Source: Planctomycetota bacterium
GTDB lineage: Bacteria; Planctomycetota; Brocadiia; Brocadiales; Bathyanammoxibiaceae
Direction of reading: 5' to 3'
Assembly: GCA_030598065.1 (NCBI GenBank)
Contig: JAUVQR010000033.1
Coordinates: forward strand, 1-10,179
Length of the DNA: 10,179 nt
Positions 1 to 6,888 of the stretch are shown piece after piece. The notes under the pieces are model-generated. The model searched no databases and was not told the DNA's origin. It saw only the letters and a program-made list of their open reading frames with translations. The position numbers were made by a program, and so were the translations under genes. Numbering within the stretch: position 1 is the stretch's first letter; every line of letters starts with the position of its first letter.

Positions 1-51
1 CGTACCGGGTATAAAAGTGCAACATCACCGCTACAGCGCGCCGGGAAAGGG

Positions 52-81
52 TTGATTTTATCCCCTTCTGGGCATTAGAAT
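52..81 (+). promoter_or_regulatory. Candidate sigma70-type promoter for the sppA-like gene
   Basis: TTGATT (52-57) is separated by 18 bp from TAGAAT (76-81), giving 4/6 and 5/6 matches to the sigma70 consensus. A transcript would start near 88 and leave a leader of about 95 nt. The leader contains a small GCGTG/CACGC hairpin (97-111). The first 50 bases hold only short open frames that end at 53-55 and 76-78. If an upstream gene ends there, I do not recognise it. Confidence 0.45.
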
Positions 82-183
82 AGAACCTTCGAAAGGGCGT
101 GGCGGTCACGCTCTTCGTTCCTCGCTCACCATACGGCACGTCTGGAAAGTGCCCTGCACCGCTTGATTTTGGGACGACTGTTT

Positions 184-1158
184 ATGACGAAGGATGGTGG
201 ATTCATGGTGTTTCTTCTTGTCGCCGTAGCGACCCTTGGGGGTTGTGCGGTCAACGTGCCGCTGGTCGGCAAGGTGAAGCCGCTGGAGGAGCAGGTAGTC
301 TCCGGCGAGGGTACGGACAAGGTGCTGGTGGTAGACATCAGCGGCATCATCTCCGGCAGGAAGCGAAAGGGGCTACTCAGACTCAGTAGCAGGCCCAGCA
401 TGGTGGCCAATACGAAGGAGGTGCTGAAGAAGGCCAGGGAAGACGACGACATAAAGGCCGTGGTATTGAGGATAAACAGCCCCGGAGGCACCGTCACCGC
501 CAGTGACATTATTTACCATGAGATTGAGGAGTTCAAGAAAGAGAAGGGGGTGGAGGTTGTTGCCTGTATCGTGGGGCTGGGCACCTCGGGGGGATATTAC
601 GTGGCGGTCTCGGCCGACAAGATAGTGGCGCTGCCTACCAGTATCATGGGCAGCATAGGCGTTATACTGCTAAAGCTTAATATGGAGGGGCTGATGGAGA
701 AGATAGGCGTCCAGGACGAGGTTATAATCTCGGGCGACAAGAAAGACGCGGCGCTGCCCTTCCGTCCCCTCAGCCCTGAGGAGAGGGCGCTGTTGCAGGA
801 GATAATCGACAGCCTGTACCAGCGCTTTGTGTTTATAGTGGAGACGGCCCGGCCGGAAGCGGATTTGCAGAACCACAAAGAATTTCTGGACGGCAGGGTC
901 TTTACCGCGCAGCAGGCCCTTGAGATAGGGCTGGTAGATGAGCTGGGCTATCTTGAGGACGCGATAGAACTGGCCAAGAAGCGGGCTGGGATTGAGAAGG
1001 CCAGGGTCATTATGTACAAGAGACCGGAATCCTATAGGAATAACATCTATTCGCTTGGTGAGGGGGATGCGCCCGATGCGACAGGCTTCATCGGCTCTCA
1101 GTTGAACGGTCTGGGAAGGGCGCTACACCCTGATTTCATGTATCTGTGGATACCGTGA
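184..1158 (+). CDS. sppA: SppA-like signal peptide peptidase (S49 serine protease), predicted lipoprotein
   Basis: Likely a membrane-anchored protease that degrades cleaved signal peptides or other membrane peptides. Numbering from ATG 184 gives 324 residues. Residues 8-21 form a short hydrophobic stretch ending in a lipobox (LGGC, Cys21). The protease core holds NSPGG (98-102), the nucleophile motif TSGGYY with Ser135, and MGSIGV (155-160). The general-base Lys lies in SGDKKD, probably Lys187 by analogy with the Ser-Lys dyad of Bacillus SppA. The C-terminal FMYLW.P resembles the usual family ending. An in-frame TTG at 163 and ATG at 205 are alternative starts. I prefer 184 because it gives a charged n-region and has GGGA 9 nt upstream. 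The family is often TM-anchored, so lipidation here is an inference. The last 36 bp overlap the convergent deacetylase gene, with no terminator visible between them. Confidence 0.9.
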   Translation: MTKDGGFMVFLLVAVATLGGCAVNVPLVGKVKPLEEQVVSGEGTDKVLVVDISGIISGRKRKGLLRLSSRPSMVANTKEVLKKAREDDDIKAVVLRINSPGGTVTASDIIYHEIEEFKKEKGVEVVACIVGLGTSGGYYVAVSADKIVALPTSIMGSIGVILLKLNMEGLMEKIGVQDEVIISGDKKDAALPFRPLSPEERALLQEIIDSLYQRFVFIVETARPEADLQNHKEFLDGRVFTAQQALEIGLVDELGYLEDAIELAKKRAGIEKARVIMYKRPESYRNNIYSLGEGDAPDATGFIGSQLNGLGRALHPDFMYLWIP

Positions 1159-2034
1159 CCGGCCCTGTTCGTCGTGGAGGATGTCCTGACAGTGGGCCGT
1201 ATATTGGTCCAGCCGTATGAATTTTAGCTCCGGCGTCGCTTTTAGTCCCTGCAGTACATTCGCCACGACATCGACCCTTTTTCTTGAATCTTCCGCGCTT
1301 AGCAATCTGCCCGAAGGCGTCGCGAACAACTCCCAGGGGTGAAACGCGATAATGAACAGACCGCCCTTTATCTTGTGGGCGGTTGAGCCGATGGCCCATA
1401 CGTATTCTTTGACGTCCCTTTTCCCCTCGAAGACGGGGTGGAGGTACGAGATGACCCTTCTGCCGGAGTCCGCTCTAAGCGAGGCCAGGGCAAGCTCCCA
1501 CAGCGAGGCCCGTTTCATATAAAACGGCCTGATGCAATCGCTGATTACGGAGGAGTCATACGTGAACCCCATCTCACCCAGCAGCGAGAGCAGATCGTGG
1601 TTTGTCCTGAGATAAGGCGCCCTGAAGCCCGTTATCTTCCGGCTGAAGATGCCGTCCAGGATTTGCAGGGACTCGCGTATGATGTCTTTGGCCTGTGCCC
1701 TGTTGATGGGGATACCGGTTGCGGTGCCCACGAAGTCTTCGTGCCTGTGTGAGTGGCACCCTATCTCGTGGAGGGAGGTGAGCGCGTTAAGGTCCGGTTC
1801 CCTTTCCGCCAGCATCTGTGCCGTCCTTGCCTCAAAGAACAGGCTTGCGGGAATATTGAGACGTTCGAGGAGTCGGAGCGTCTCAATCAATCCCCTGTGT
1901 GCAAGGTCTATCCTGGCCCGACCCTCTTCCGGCGGCGGCGAGAGGGAGTCTATCCTTCCCCTGACAGCTCTATTGGAATCCGGGTCGACGTCCAGACTGA
2001 ACGCGACAAACAGTCGTGCCTTTTCGTTAGCCAT
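1123..2034 (-). CDS. Polysaccharide deacetylase family protein (NodB homology, CE4)
   Basis: Predicted metal-dependent deacetylase acting on N-acetylated sugars or a related amide substrate. All CE4 motifs are recognisable in the 303 residues: SLDVD with Asp15 and Asp17 (catalytic base and metal ligand), HSHRH with His94 and His98 (metal), RAPY at 138-141, and FHPWE with His232 near the C-terminal part. No signal peptide or TM segment is seen, so it appears cytoplasmic, unlike peptidoglycan or chitin deacetylases that are exported. A soluble glycan-precursor or nucleotide-sugar-type substrate is therefore more likely, but this is inference. The ATG at 2034 lacks a good nearby Shine-Dalgarno; the only G-rich stretch is about 25 nt upstream within a potential hairpin. 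It lies 123 bp downstream of the DHH gene on the same strand and could be co-transcribed. Its stop is inside the convergent sppA-like gene. Confidence 0.87.
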   Translation of the reverse strand: MANEKARLFVAFSLDVDPDSNRAVRGRIDSLSPPPEEGRARIDLAHRGLIETLRLLERLNIPASLFFEARTAQMLAEREPDLNALTSLHEIGCHSHRHEDFVGTATGIPINRAQAKDIIRESLQILDGIFSRKITGFRAPYLRTNHDLLSLLGEMGFTYDSSVISDCIRPFYMKRASLWELALASLRADSGRRVISYLHPVFEGKRDVKEYVWAIGSTAHKIKGGLFIIAFHPWELFATPSGRLLSAEDSRKRVDVVANVLQGLKATPELKFIRLDQYTAHCQDILHDEQGRSRYPQIHEIRV

Positions 2035-2058
2035 AATGTATGCAGTGTTTTTTCGTGA

Positions 2059-2077
2059 CCCCCCCTCTACATGGGGG
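2059..2077 (-). repeat. C7/G5 inverted repeat upstream of the deacetylase
   Basis: On the plus strand seven C (2059-2065) face five G (2073-2077) across a 7-nt loop. In a minus-strand transcript this would be a 5-bp all-GC hairpin ending about 25 nt before the deacetylase ATG. It contains the only purine-rich stretch near that start. A role in translation is speculative. Confidence 0.3.
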
Positions 2078-2157
2078 CCGGTCCTGTCGGGAGAAGGTGG
2101 CTGGTAAGACGTGCGTGAATCAGATTGGGGAGTGTCGGGTGGAGTGGAGCCTCTAGT

Positions 2158-3630
2158 TTATTCGTAATCCGAGTGTTCACCCAGCCCTTCCCTCTCGAAC
2201 TCCGCCCCCACCACCGAAAAGAACCTTTTCTTGATGGCATCAGATGCGACCTTCAGCAGGGCCTTTTTGTCGCTGGTCATGCCGAAGATACCCAACTCTA
2301 TGCTGCCGGCCGCCATTGTGGAGTGTCCTCCGGCGTCCTTGCCAAAGGCCTTTTGCAATAACAGTCCCAGGTTTACCCTGGGGTCCCTGCTGCGCGCGGA
2401 GATGTGCGCCTTGTCATCGCATATGCCGCCGACCAGGACGGTGTCCACCCCTTCAAGCTGGAGCATCACCTCGGCGGCCTGGGGCAGCGCGTCTCTGTCG
2501 TTAATGAAGTCAACAAAGGAAGCGAGGTAAGAGCCTCGTATCTCTCTGTTGCGGATGGCCCTGCCGATTATGTCCAGGGTCTCGGAACTCATGGGCGGCG
2601 TTTCAATCTCTTTCAGGAGGTTAAGGTCAATCAAAGGAGATAAGAACGCCACGGCTTCCATGTCTTCCGGCGTGGTGTTGCGGGTAAAGCCCATGGTGTC
2701 GGACTTTATCCCGTACAGCAGGGCGGTGGCCAGACGCGGGTCGGGCTTTATGCCGTAGAATCTAAGGTACCGGGTCATTATTGTGGAGTTGGCGCCTATC
2801 TTCTCTTCGATATCTACAAAACCACCCTTTATCGTGTCTATGTCTGTCGGGTGGTGGTCGATTATAATGTCCGGGACCGTGCCCACCGGCAGGATATTGT
2901 TCTTGGATGGTGTGGACGCCTCAATCAGGGCTATCTTCCCGTACTTGGGGATTATTTCGCCCGCTTCTTTCGAAGACGAGAGCTGGACCAGCTCGGTCTC
3001 CAACAGGTTTACCAGCGCCTTGTTTTGTTGACGTCCGATGTTCCCTCCGTAGTAGAGGGTGGAATCTACTTCGTACTGGCCGGCTATGCACCTGAGCGCC
3101 AGCGCGGAGGCTATCGCGTCGGGGTCGGGGTTGTCCTGCATGAATATGGCCAGTCCGTTGGTGTTTGCTCCCTTTACCTCCCTGGTCAGGTGTATCATAG
3201 ACCGTTTTTGCGCGATAAGACTGAGCCTTGCCAGGACTGTCTTCGCCAGTGAGTCACTGCCCACTATCACCTGGTTTGCGCCGTTACGCGTCATCTCCTC
3301 CGTCTCGCCGTGGTCGCCAGCCACCGTAAGTACGTATTTTTCGGCATACCTAGACCTGACGCCCTTGAGTATCTGCAGGTTCTTGTCGTGGTCTTTTTCG
3401 AGGATGATGACGGCTGAGGCGCTTTCAAGGTGGGGATTCATTGCCTGCAACGGGTCTGTGTCTAAGGCCTCTATTCTTGTGCTAATCCCCTTCAGCTGGT
3501 CCAGTATCTCCTTCTTGCTTTCGTACACCACCACGTCATCACCGTCTTCACAGAGCTTCTGGGCAATGTCTATGCCAGCCGGCCCGCAACCGAGGATTAC
3601 ATAGATGTTGTTATTTGAATCTGTTATCAT
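2158..3630 (-). CDS. RCK/TrkA-N domain fused to DHH-DHHA1 phosphoesterase
   Basis: A 490-residue cytoplasmic fusion. Residues 1-135 form a Rossmann-like TrkA/RCK-N nucleotide-binding domain with the glycine motif GCGPAG (14-19). Residues about 155-340 are the DHH catalytic domain: DNPDPDA (166-172, motif I), DHHPTD (258-263, motif III) and KSDTMG with Asp311 (motif IV). Residues about 375-475 are DHHA1 with GGHSTMAAG (434-442). DHH/DHHA1 proteins of the NrnA/GdpP type hydrolyse nanoRNA, pAp or cyclic dinucleotides; the true substrate here is not visible. The RCK domain suggests control by a bound nucleotide such as NAD(H). At the place where motif II normally has Asp, I read LIEAS with Glu237. 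A strong promoter lies just upstream and predicts a leader of about 30 nt; the Shine-Dalgarno is weak. The polysaccharide deacetylase follows on the same strand. Confidence 0.88.
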   Translation of the reverse strand: MITDSNNNIYVILGCGPAGIDIAQKLCEDGDDVVVYESKKEILDQLKGISTRIEALDTDPLQAMNPHLESASAVIILEKDHDKNLQILKGVRSRYAEKYVLTVAGDHGETEEMTRNGANQVIVGSDSLAKTVLARLSLIAQKRSMIHLTREVKGANTNGLAIFMQDNPDPDAIASALALRCIAGQYEVDSTLYYGGNIGRQQNKALVNLLETELVQLSSSKEAGEIIPKYGKIALIEASTPSKNNILPVGTVPDIIIDHHPTDIDTIKGGFVDIEEKIGANSTIMTRYLRFYGIKPDPRLATALLYGIKSDTMGFTRNTTPEDMEAVAFLSPLIDLNLLKEIETPPMSSETLDIIGRAIRNREIRGSYLASFVDFINDRDALPQAAEVMLQLEGVDTVLVGGICDDKAHISARSRDPRVNLGLLLQKAFGKDAGGHSTMAAGSIELGIFGMTSDKKALLKVASDAIKKRFFSVVGAEFEREGLGEHSDYE

Positions 3631-3667
3631 GAGCGATTACAACACCGAATATTTCAGCGACACAGGC

Positions 3668-3696
3668 ATTCTAGGCAAGCGGTTTTGCTTTGTCAA
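3668..3696 (-). promoter_or_regulatory. Near-consensus sigma70-type promoter of the RCK-DHH gene
   Basis: Read on the minus strand, a perfect TTGACA (3696-3691) is followed after exactly 17 bp by TAGAAT (3673-3668, 5/6). The start of transcription should fall near 3661, about 30 nt before the ATG at 3630. This is the best promoter in the window and suggests constitutive, fairly strong expression of the RCK-DHH gene and perhaps the deacetylase. Confidence 0.8.
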
Positions 3697-3708
3697 TACT
3701 AAGCTGCT

Positions 3709-3880
3709 GGTCCGCAGGGCCCCGGTTAATGATAACGGAAGACACCGGGTGAGACGCGGACCGGGGCGCCGACGTCGTGTGACGGTTCCGGCGGGGCCGT
3801 TTGCCTGCCGGCGCGTAGTCCGGCAGGGCGCCGGCCGCTTCGGCTCAAGCCGGGTATTGCCGCTGACCGGTGTTGACCGG
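3709..3880. other. GC-rich dyad-rich intergenic block of unknown function
   Basis: The intergenic stretch 3631-4054 has no convincing gene. Its centre is visibly richer in G and C than its surroundings and holds stacked inverted repeats. GGTCCGC (3709-3715) pairs with GCGGACC (3756-3762). GCCCCGGT (3719-3726) pairs with ACCGGGGC (3760-3767), and CCCGGT (3721-3726) can instead pair with ACCGGG (3744-3749). CCTGCCGG (3804-3811) pairs with CCGGCAGG (3820-3827), CCGGC (3831-3835) with GCCGG (3849-3853), and CCGGT (3867-3871) with ACCGG (3876-3880). Some pairings exclude each other. The block lies upstream of both divergent promoters, so neither should transcribe it. It could be an independent small RNA, an operator region or a repeat element; I do not recognise a known RNA family. 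Confidence 0.45.
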
Positions 3881-3909
3881 CCTTAAAGACGATTTGTTAA
3901 AGGAACATC

Positions 3910-3938
3910 TTGAAATGGCAGAATTCTTTTGTTACTAT
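3910..3938 (+). promoter_or_regulatory. Candidate promoter of the prepilin peptidase gene
   Basis: TTGAAA (3910-3915, 5/6) is followed after 17 bp by TACTAT (3933-3938, 4/6). Transcription would start near 3945 and give a leader of about 110 nt. The leader is AT-rich with a run of seven T at 4004-4010. I see no recognisable riboswitch in it. Confidence 0.45.
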
Positions 3939-4037
3939 ATGCGCTGCCCGGGTGTCGTAGGGGTGTAAGCGTTTAAGCTCGTTTTACTTATGATAAATCG
4001 AACGTTTTTTTCGTGCTTCCGGTTTTTCCGTTGGTTT

Positions 4038-4044
4038 AGAGGGA
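4038..4044 (+). promoter_or_regulatory. Shine-Dalgarno supporting the TTG start of prepilin peptidase
   Basis: AGAGGGA lies 10 nt upstream of TTG 4055. An in-frame TGA at 4046-4048 excludes any earlier start. The first in-frame ATG (4079) has no Shine-Dalgarno and would cut into the first hydrophobic segment. Confidence 0.6.
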
Positions 4045-4054
4045 CTGATTTGGT

Positions 4055-4933
4055 TTGGAAATCCGTGTCTTATGCCTAATGCTGCTTACATTAGCCGTCG
4101 TCTTCGGGTTAATAATGGGGAGCTTTTTGAACGTCTGTATACTTCGTATACCGAGGAATGAATCTATAGTATGGCCCGGTTCTCACTGTTCCCGTTGTGG
4201 CGGGACTATTGTCTGGTATGATAACATTCCGCTGGTGAGCTACTTTTTATTAAAAGGCAGGTGCCGGTCGTGCAGTGGAGAGATAAGCCCGCGCTATCCT
4301 CTGGTTGAGGCCCTGACTGGGCTGATGTTCGGCGTGTTCTTTTATTCGTTGGTTCTCAAGGCCGGCGTACCGCTCTCCGTGTATGCGGCCTATTGCCTGC
4401 TGGGCTGTGCGCTGTTGGTGTCCAGTTTTATTGACGTGGAGCTATACGTAATACCGAACGAGATTACCTACCTGGGCATGGTCTTTGGCCCGGTTTTTAG
4501 TTTTATCTTTCCCGCGCTGCACCGCCCGCCGGGTTCCTACGTGGCGGTTGGCGCCATGGAAGTCGGGAGGTGGGACGCGCTGGCCTCATCTCTGTGCGGG
4601 ATACTGGTTGCGGGCGGCCTTGTCCTGATGTTTGTTGTGCTGGGGCAGATAGCATTAAGGCGCGAGGCCATGGGCATGGGAGACGTCAAGCTGATGGGTA
4701 TGATAGGCGGCATAGTGGGGTGGAAGCTGTCGGTGATGGTGTTCTTTATCGCGCCGTTTTTCGCCCTGCTGTTGAGCCTGCAACTGCTCTTGAGGGGCCA
4801 GTTGGAGAAGGGCCACAAGATACCTTATGCGCCGTTTCTATCCATTGCGGCATTGGTGGCCATTCCTCTGCAGGGGCCGCTTATACGGTTCTTGGATTCT
4901 CGTATATACATATTTTCTCTGTTATGGTCATGA
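4055..4933 (+). CDS. pilD: Type IV prepilin peptidase / N-methyltransferase (A24A family)
   Basis: Polytopic inner-membrane aspartic protease that removes the leader of type IV pilins or type II secretion pseudopilins and methylates the new N-terminal residue. The 292 residues show the whole family pattern. An N-terminal TM segment ends in GSFLNV (22-27). The cytoplasmic zinc-binding loop has C-x2-C (45, 48) and C-x2-C (70, 73). The first catalytic Asp lies in FIDVEL (Asp127), and the second is in the GMGD-VKL motif (Asp210). Further hydrophobic segments occur at about 90-125, 140-155, 178-198 and 225-245. The PD usually found after the first Asp reads PNE (134-136). No pilin, ATPase or secretin genes lie in the window, so its partners are elsewhere. 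A possible promoter stands upstream, and the OmpA-family gene follows after 64 bp. Confidence 0.93.
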   Translation: MEIRVLCLMLLTLAVVFGLIMGSFLNVCILRIPRNESIVWPGSHCSRCGGTIVWYDNIPLVSYFLLKGRCRSCSGEISPRYPLVEALTGLMFGVFFYSLVLKAGVPLSVYAAYCLLGCALLVSSFIDVELYVIPNEITYLGMVFGPVFSFIFPALHRPPGSYVAVGAMEVGRWDALASSLCGILVAGGLVLMFVVLGQIALRREAMGMGDVKLMGMIGGIVGWKLSVMVFFIAPFFALLLSLQLLLRGQLEKGHKIPYAPFLSIAALVAIPLQGPLIRFLDSRIYIFSLLWS

Positions 4934-4943
4934 GGGGTGTCTA

Positions 4944-4971
4944 TTGTACTGTTTCCTTTGAAAGGTATGAT
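4944..4971 (+). promoter_or_regulatory. Candidate promoter for the OmpA-hisH gene group
   Basis: TTGTAC (4944-4949, weak) is followed after 16 bp by TATGAT (4966-4971, 5/6). Transcription would start near 4978, just before the strong Shine-Dalgarno AAGGAG (4986-4991) of the next gene. Read-through from the prepilin peptidase gene is equally possible. Confidence 0.4.
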
Positions 4972-4997
4972 TAGGGGGTTTTGACAAGGAGAAACGA

Positions 4998-5660
4998 ATG
5001 TTTATTAAACACTTGTCGTCAATTCTGTTGACAGCCGGTCTATGCGTGACCGCGGGTATGTTATTCGGTGGTTGCGCCGGGCAGAAGAAGGAGCTGGAAC
5101 TGGAGCTGGCCCAGGAGAGGGCCTCACTTCAGGATCTCCAGGCCGAGAACGAAGACCTGCGTCTCCAGCTGGCACAGAAGGATGAGGTGGTAGCACAAGA
5201 GATAGCCATGCTGGAGTCCTCCAGGCAGGCGCTGATGGCGGCCCTGCAGGGCACGGGAGCGGGAGTCGAGACGAGCAACAACTCTCTGGTCGTAAGCTTG
5301 CCGTCGGTGCTGCTTTTTGGTCCGGGACAGTACACGCTCAAGAAGAAGTCTAAAAAGCACCTTGCAAAGATAGCGAAGGTGTTAAAGAGCAATTTCCCTA
5401 ACGCTACCATCAGGGTGGCGGGCTATACCGATAATACACCCATAAAGAAGCTAAAGAAAAAGTTCAAATCAAACTGGGAGCTTTCGGCTGCGCGCGCCGG
5501 CGCTGTACTCCACTACTTTATAGATAAAGGCCGTATAAAACCGCAGGATATATATCTTGCGGGTTTCGGGGCGTATCATCCGGTCAGCAGCAACAGCACT
5601 GCCGCCGGGCGCAAGAAGAACAGAAGGGTGGCGATCGTCGTGTTGCCTGAGGGGGACTAG
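4998..5660 (+). CDS. OmpA-family peptidoglycan-binding lipoprotein
   Basis: Envelope lipoprotein expected to tether the outer membrane to peptidoglycan. Residues 1-26 are a signal peptide with lipobox FGGC (Cys26). Residues about 29-75 are rich in E, L, Q and K and look like a coiled coil. Residues about 97-216 are the OmpA C-terminal domain: GYTDNTPI with Asp145, the LSAARA segment with Arg166, and GRKKNRRVAI (204-213). The TDNTPI variant is the form common in MotB-like proteins, but no N-terminal TM anchor of MotB type is present, so a Pal-like or stator-independent role is more likely. A Lys-rich patch (115-122 and 150-157) is notable. AAGGAG stands 6 nt before the ATG. The stop is 9 nt upstream of hisH, so the two are almost certainly co-transcribed. 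Confidence 0.9.
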   Translation: MFIKHLSSILLTAGLCVTAGMLFGGCAGQKKELELELAQERASLQDLQAENEDLRLQLAQKDEVVAQEIAMLESSRQALMAALQGTGAGVETSNNSLVVSLPSVLLFGPGQYTLKKKSKKHLAKIAKVLKSNFPNATIRVAGYTDNTPIKKLKKKFKSNWELSAARAGAVLHYFIDKGRIKPQDIYLAGFGAYHPVSSNSTAAGRKKNRRVAIVVLPEGD

Positions 5661-5669
5661 TGGCGTAAG

Positions 5670-6272
5670 ATGATAGCCGTCGTTGACTATGGCATGGGTA
5701 ATCTGAGGAGCGTCCAGAAGGCCGTTGAAAAGGTAGGCTTTGATTCAGTCCTGGTGGACAGTCCTGAGGGGCTTGAAGGCGTCGAGAAGGTCGTGCTCCC
5801 CGGTGTTGGCGCGTTTAGAGACGCCATGCAGGGGCTCAGGGACAGAGGCCTTATTGACCCTATCCTGAGACATATCAAGGAAGAGAAGCCGTTCCTTGGT
5901 ATATGCCTGGGTCTCCACGTACTCTTTACGGAGAGTGAGGAGGATGGGCCATGTAAGGGTCTTGGCGTTATTCCGGGCAAGGTAGTCAAGTTTCGTGGCA
6001 ACGGGCTGAGGATACCCCACATGGGTTGGAACCAGGTTTGTTTTAAAAAGGACGTGCCGATTACAAAGGGTATACCACAGGATTCATATATGTATTTCGT
6101 TCACTCTTACTATGTCTGCCCGGATAACCCGGACGAGATAGCCGCCGTCACCGAATACGGCGGCGAGTTCCCGTCCGCTATATGTAAGGGCAACATCTTT
6201 GCTACGCAGTTTCATCCCGAAAAGAGCCAGGCTAATGGACTGGCTCTTATAAAGAATTTTGCGGGTGGATGA
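5670..6272 (+). CDS. hisH: Imidazole glycerol phosphate synthase, glutaminase subunit HisH
   Basis: Class I glutamine amidotransferase that feeds ammonia to HisF in histidine and purine-linked metabolism (step from PRFAR to IGP and AICAR). The 200 residues match the usual family length. DYGMGNL (6-12) and LPGVGAF (43-49) are typical. The catalytic triad is visible as Cys79 (GICLGL), His182 and Glu184 (FHPEKS), with PHMGWN at 116-121 and YFVHSYY at 142-148. The residue four after the nucleophile is His83, where most class I glutaminases have Gln. The gene starts 9 nt after the OmpA-family gene and is followed 23 nt later by a small exported protein. Its partner hisF is not in the window, and hisA lies more than 3 kb away, so the his genes are not in one compact operon here. 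Confidence 0.95.
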   Translation: MIAVVDYGMGNLRSVQKAVEKVGFDSVLVDSPEGLEGVEKVVLPGVGAFRDAMQGLRDRGLIDPILRHIKEEKPFLGICLGLHVLFTESEEDGPCKGLGVIPGKVVKFRGNGLRIPHMGWNQVCFKKDVPITKGIPQDSYMYFVHSYYVCPDNPDEIAAVTEYGGEFPSAICKGNIFATQFHPEKSQANGLALIKNFAGG

Positions 6273-6280
6273 GTCTCGAT

Positions 6281-6286
6281 GAGGAG
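6281..6286 (+). promoter_or_regulatory. Shine-Dalgarno that fixes the start of the 139-residue exported protein
   Basis: GAGGAG lies 9 nt upstream of ATG 6296. The earlier in-frame ATG at 6269 overlaps the hisH stop as ATGA. However, it would add nine mostly acidic or polar residues before a normal signal peptide, so 6296 is preferred. Confidence 0.6.
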
Positions 6287-6295
6287 ATAAAGATT

Positions 6296-6715
6296 ATGAA
6301 GATATGTACGGTAAGAGCCGGACTCATGGTGTTGTTCTTCTTCCTTTTTATGACGGCAGTCACGGGAAAGGCCGCCGTTGCCGACATCTCGACTGGCTGG
6401 AGACACTTTGTGTTGGGCGTCCAGGAGGACGTCCAGGATGATATCTTCAAGGTGGAGAACATAGATTTCTTGAAGAACCATGACCTTCGGGTAAAAGTGA
6501 GGATAAGGAACAGGAGCAAGACGGAGGCCAGTATCGCCCTGAGCATAGGTTTTTTCGGACGGGACAAGGAGTTGCTGACGGCGGTTTCCTTTGCGCCCCA
6601 CTTTCTCATGGGCGGCGATACCGAACACGCGGAACTTGAGATACCGGGAGGCGGCAAGGCTTACAAACAGATTAGGTATTATCAGATAAGCATCGTGGAG
6701 CGGGAGGAGTGGTAG
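6296..6715 (+). CDS. Small exported protein of unknown function (139 aa)
   Basis: I do not recognise the family. Residues 1-29 form a classical Sec signal peptide: Lys2 and Arg7, a hydrophobic core at 9-21, and a likely cleavage after AVA at 27-29. There is no lipobox. The mature part (about 110 residues) alternates hydrophobic and charged residues in short strands such as LRVKVRIRNRS (64-74) and ASIALSIGFFG (78-88). This pattern, with a glycine-rich turn near 118-121, suggests an all-beta, immunoglobulin-like periplasmic domain; that is inference from the pattern alone. The gene sits 23 nt after hisH and is probably the last gene of that transcript. It has no obvious link to histidine synthesis and fits better with the upstream envelope genes. 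Confidence 0.75.
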   Translation: MKICTVRAGLMVLFFFLFMTAVTGKAAVADISTGWRHFVLGVQEDVQDDIFKVENIDFLKNHDLRVKVRIRNRSKTEASIALSIGFFGRDKELLTAVSFAPHFLMGGDTEHAELEIPGGGKAYKQIRYYQISIVEREEW

Positions 6716-6726
6716 AGAGCACTGGC

Positions 6727-6757
6727 CGCCGCAGGGGCATGGCCAATAGGTGCGGCG
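6727..6757 (+). repeat. Perfect 7-bp inverted repeat after the exported-protein gene
   Basis: CGCCGCA (6727-6733) pairs with TGCGGCG (6751-6757) around a 17-nt loop, starting 11 nt after the stop codon at 6715. It has no T-tract, so it is not a standard intrinsic terminator, but it could stabilise a 3' end. Confidence 0.35.
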
Positions 6758-6876
6758 TATGGCATCCCGGCAAAAAGTCCTTGACCGGAATCACGTTTTA
6801 ACAAGAATATAACTTAGGGAAAAGCGAACGGCGCCCAACTTGAATGGCGTTCGTAAGCTACCGATAAATGAGGAAA

Positions 6877-6882
6877 GAGGGG
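6877..6882 (+). promoter_or_regulatory. Shine-Dalgarno that fixes the start of the 114-residue exported protein
   Basis: GAGGGG lies 6 nt before ATG 6889. An in-frame ATG at 6868 lacks such a site and would lengthen the n-region of the signal peptide by seven residues. Confidence 0.6.
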
Positions 6883-6888
6883 AAAGTA

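Noticed and set aside
97..111. GCGTG/CACGC hairpin as a terminator of an upstream gene
   Set aside because: The stem is only 5 bp and no T-tract follows. It falls inside the likely sppA leader.
163..183. TTG 163 as the start of the SppA-like gene
   Set aside because: No good Shine-Dalgarno is present, and it would add seven residues before an already adequate lipoprotein signal peptide that starts at ATG 184.
1438..2107. Several plus-strand open frames opposite the deacetylase gene
   Set aside because: They are antisense shadows of a gene with complete CE4 motifs and show no family likeness or ribosome binding sites of their own.
3605..3886. A 93-codon plus-strand open frame in the divergent intergenic region
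   Set aside because: Its first codons overlap the 5' end of the RCK-DHH gene in antisense, it crosses that gene's promoter, and its C-terminal half is an Arg-rich product of the GC-rich dyads. There is no credible ribosome binding site.
6781..6813. TTGACC and TATAAC before the 114-residue exported-protein gene as a sigma70 promoter
   Set aside because: The spacer is 21 bp, too long for a normal sigma70 promoter, and nearer -35 candidates are poor.
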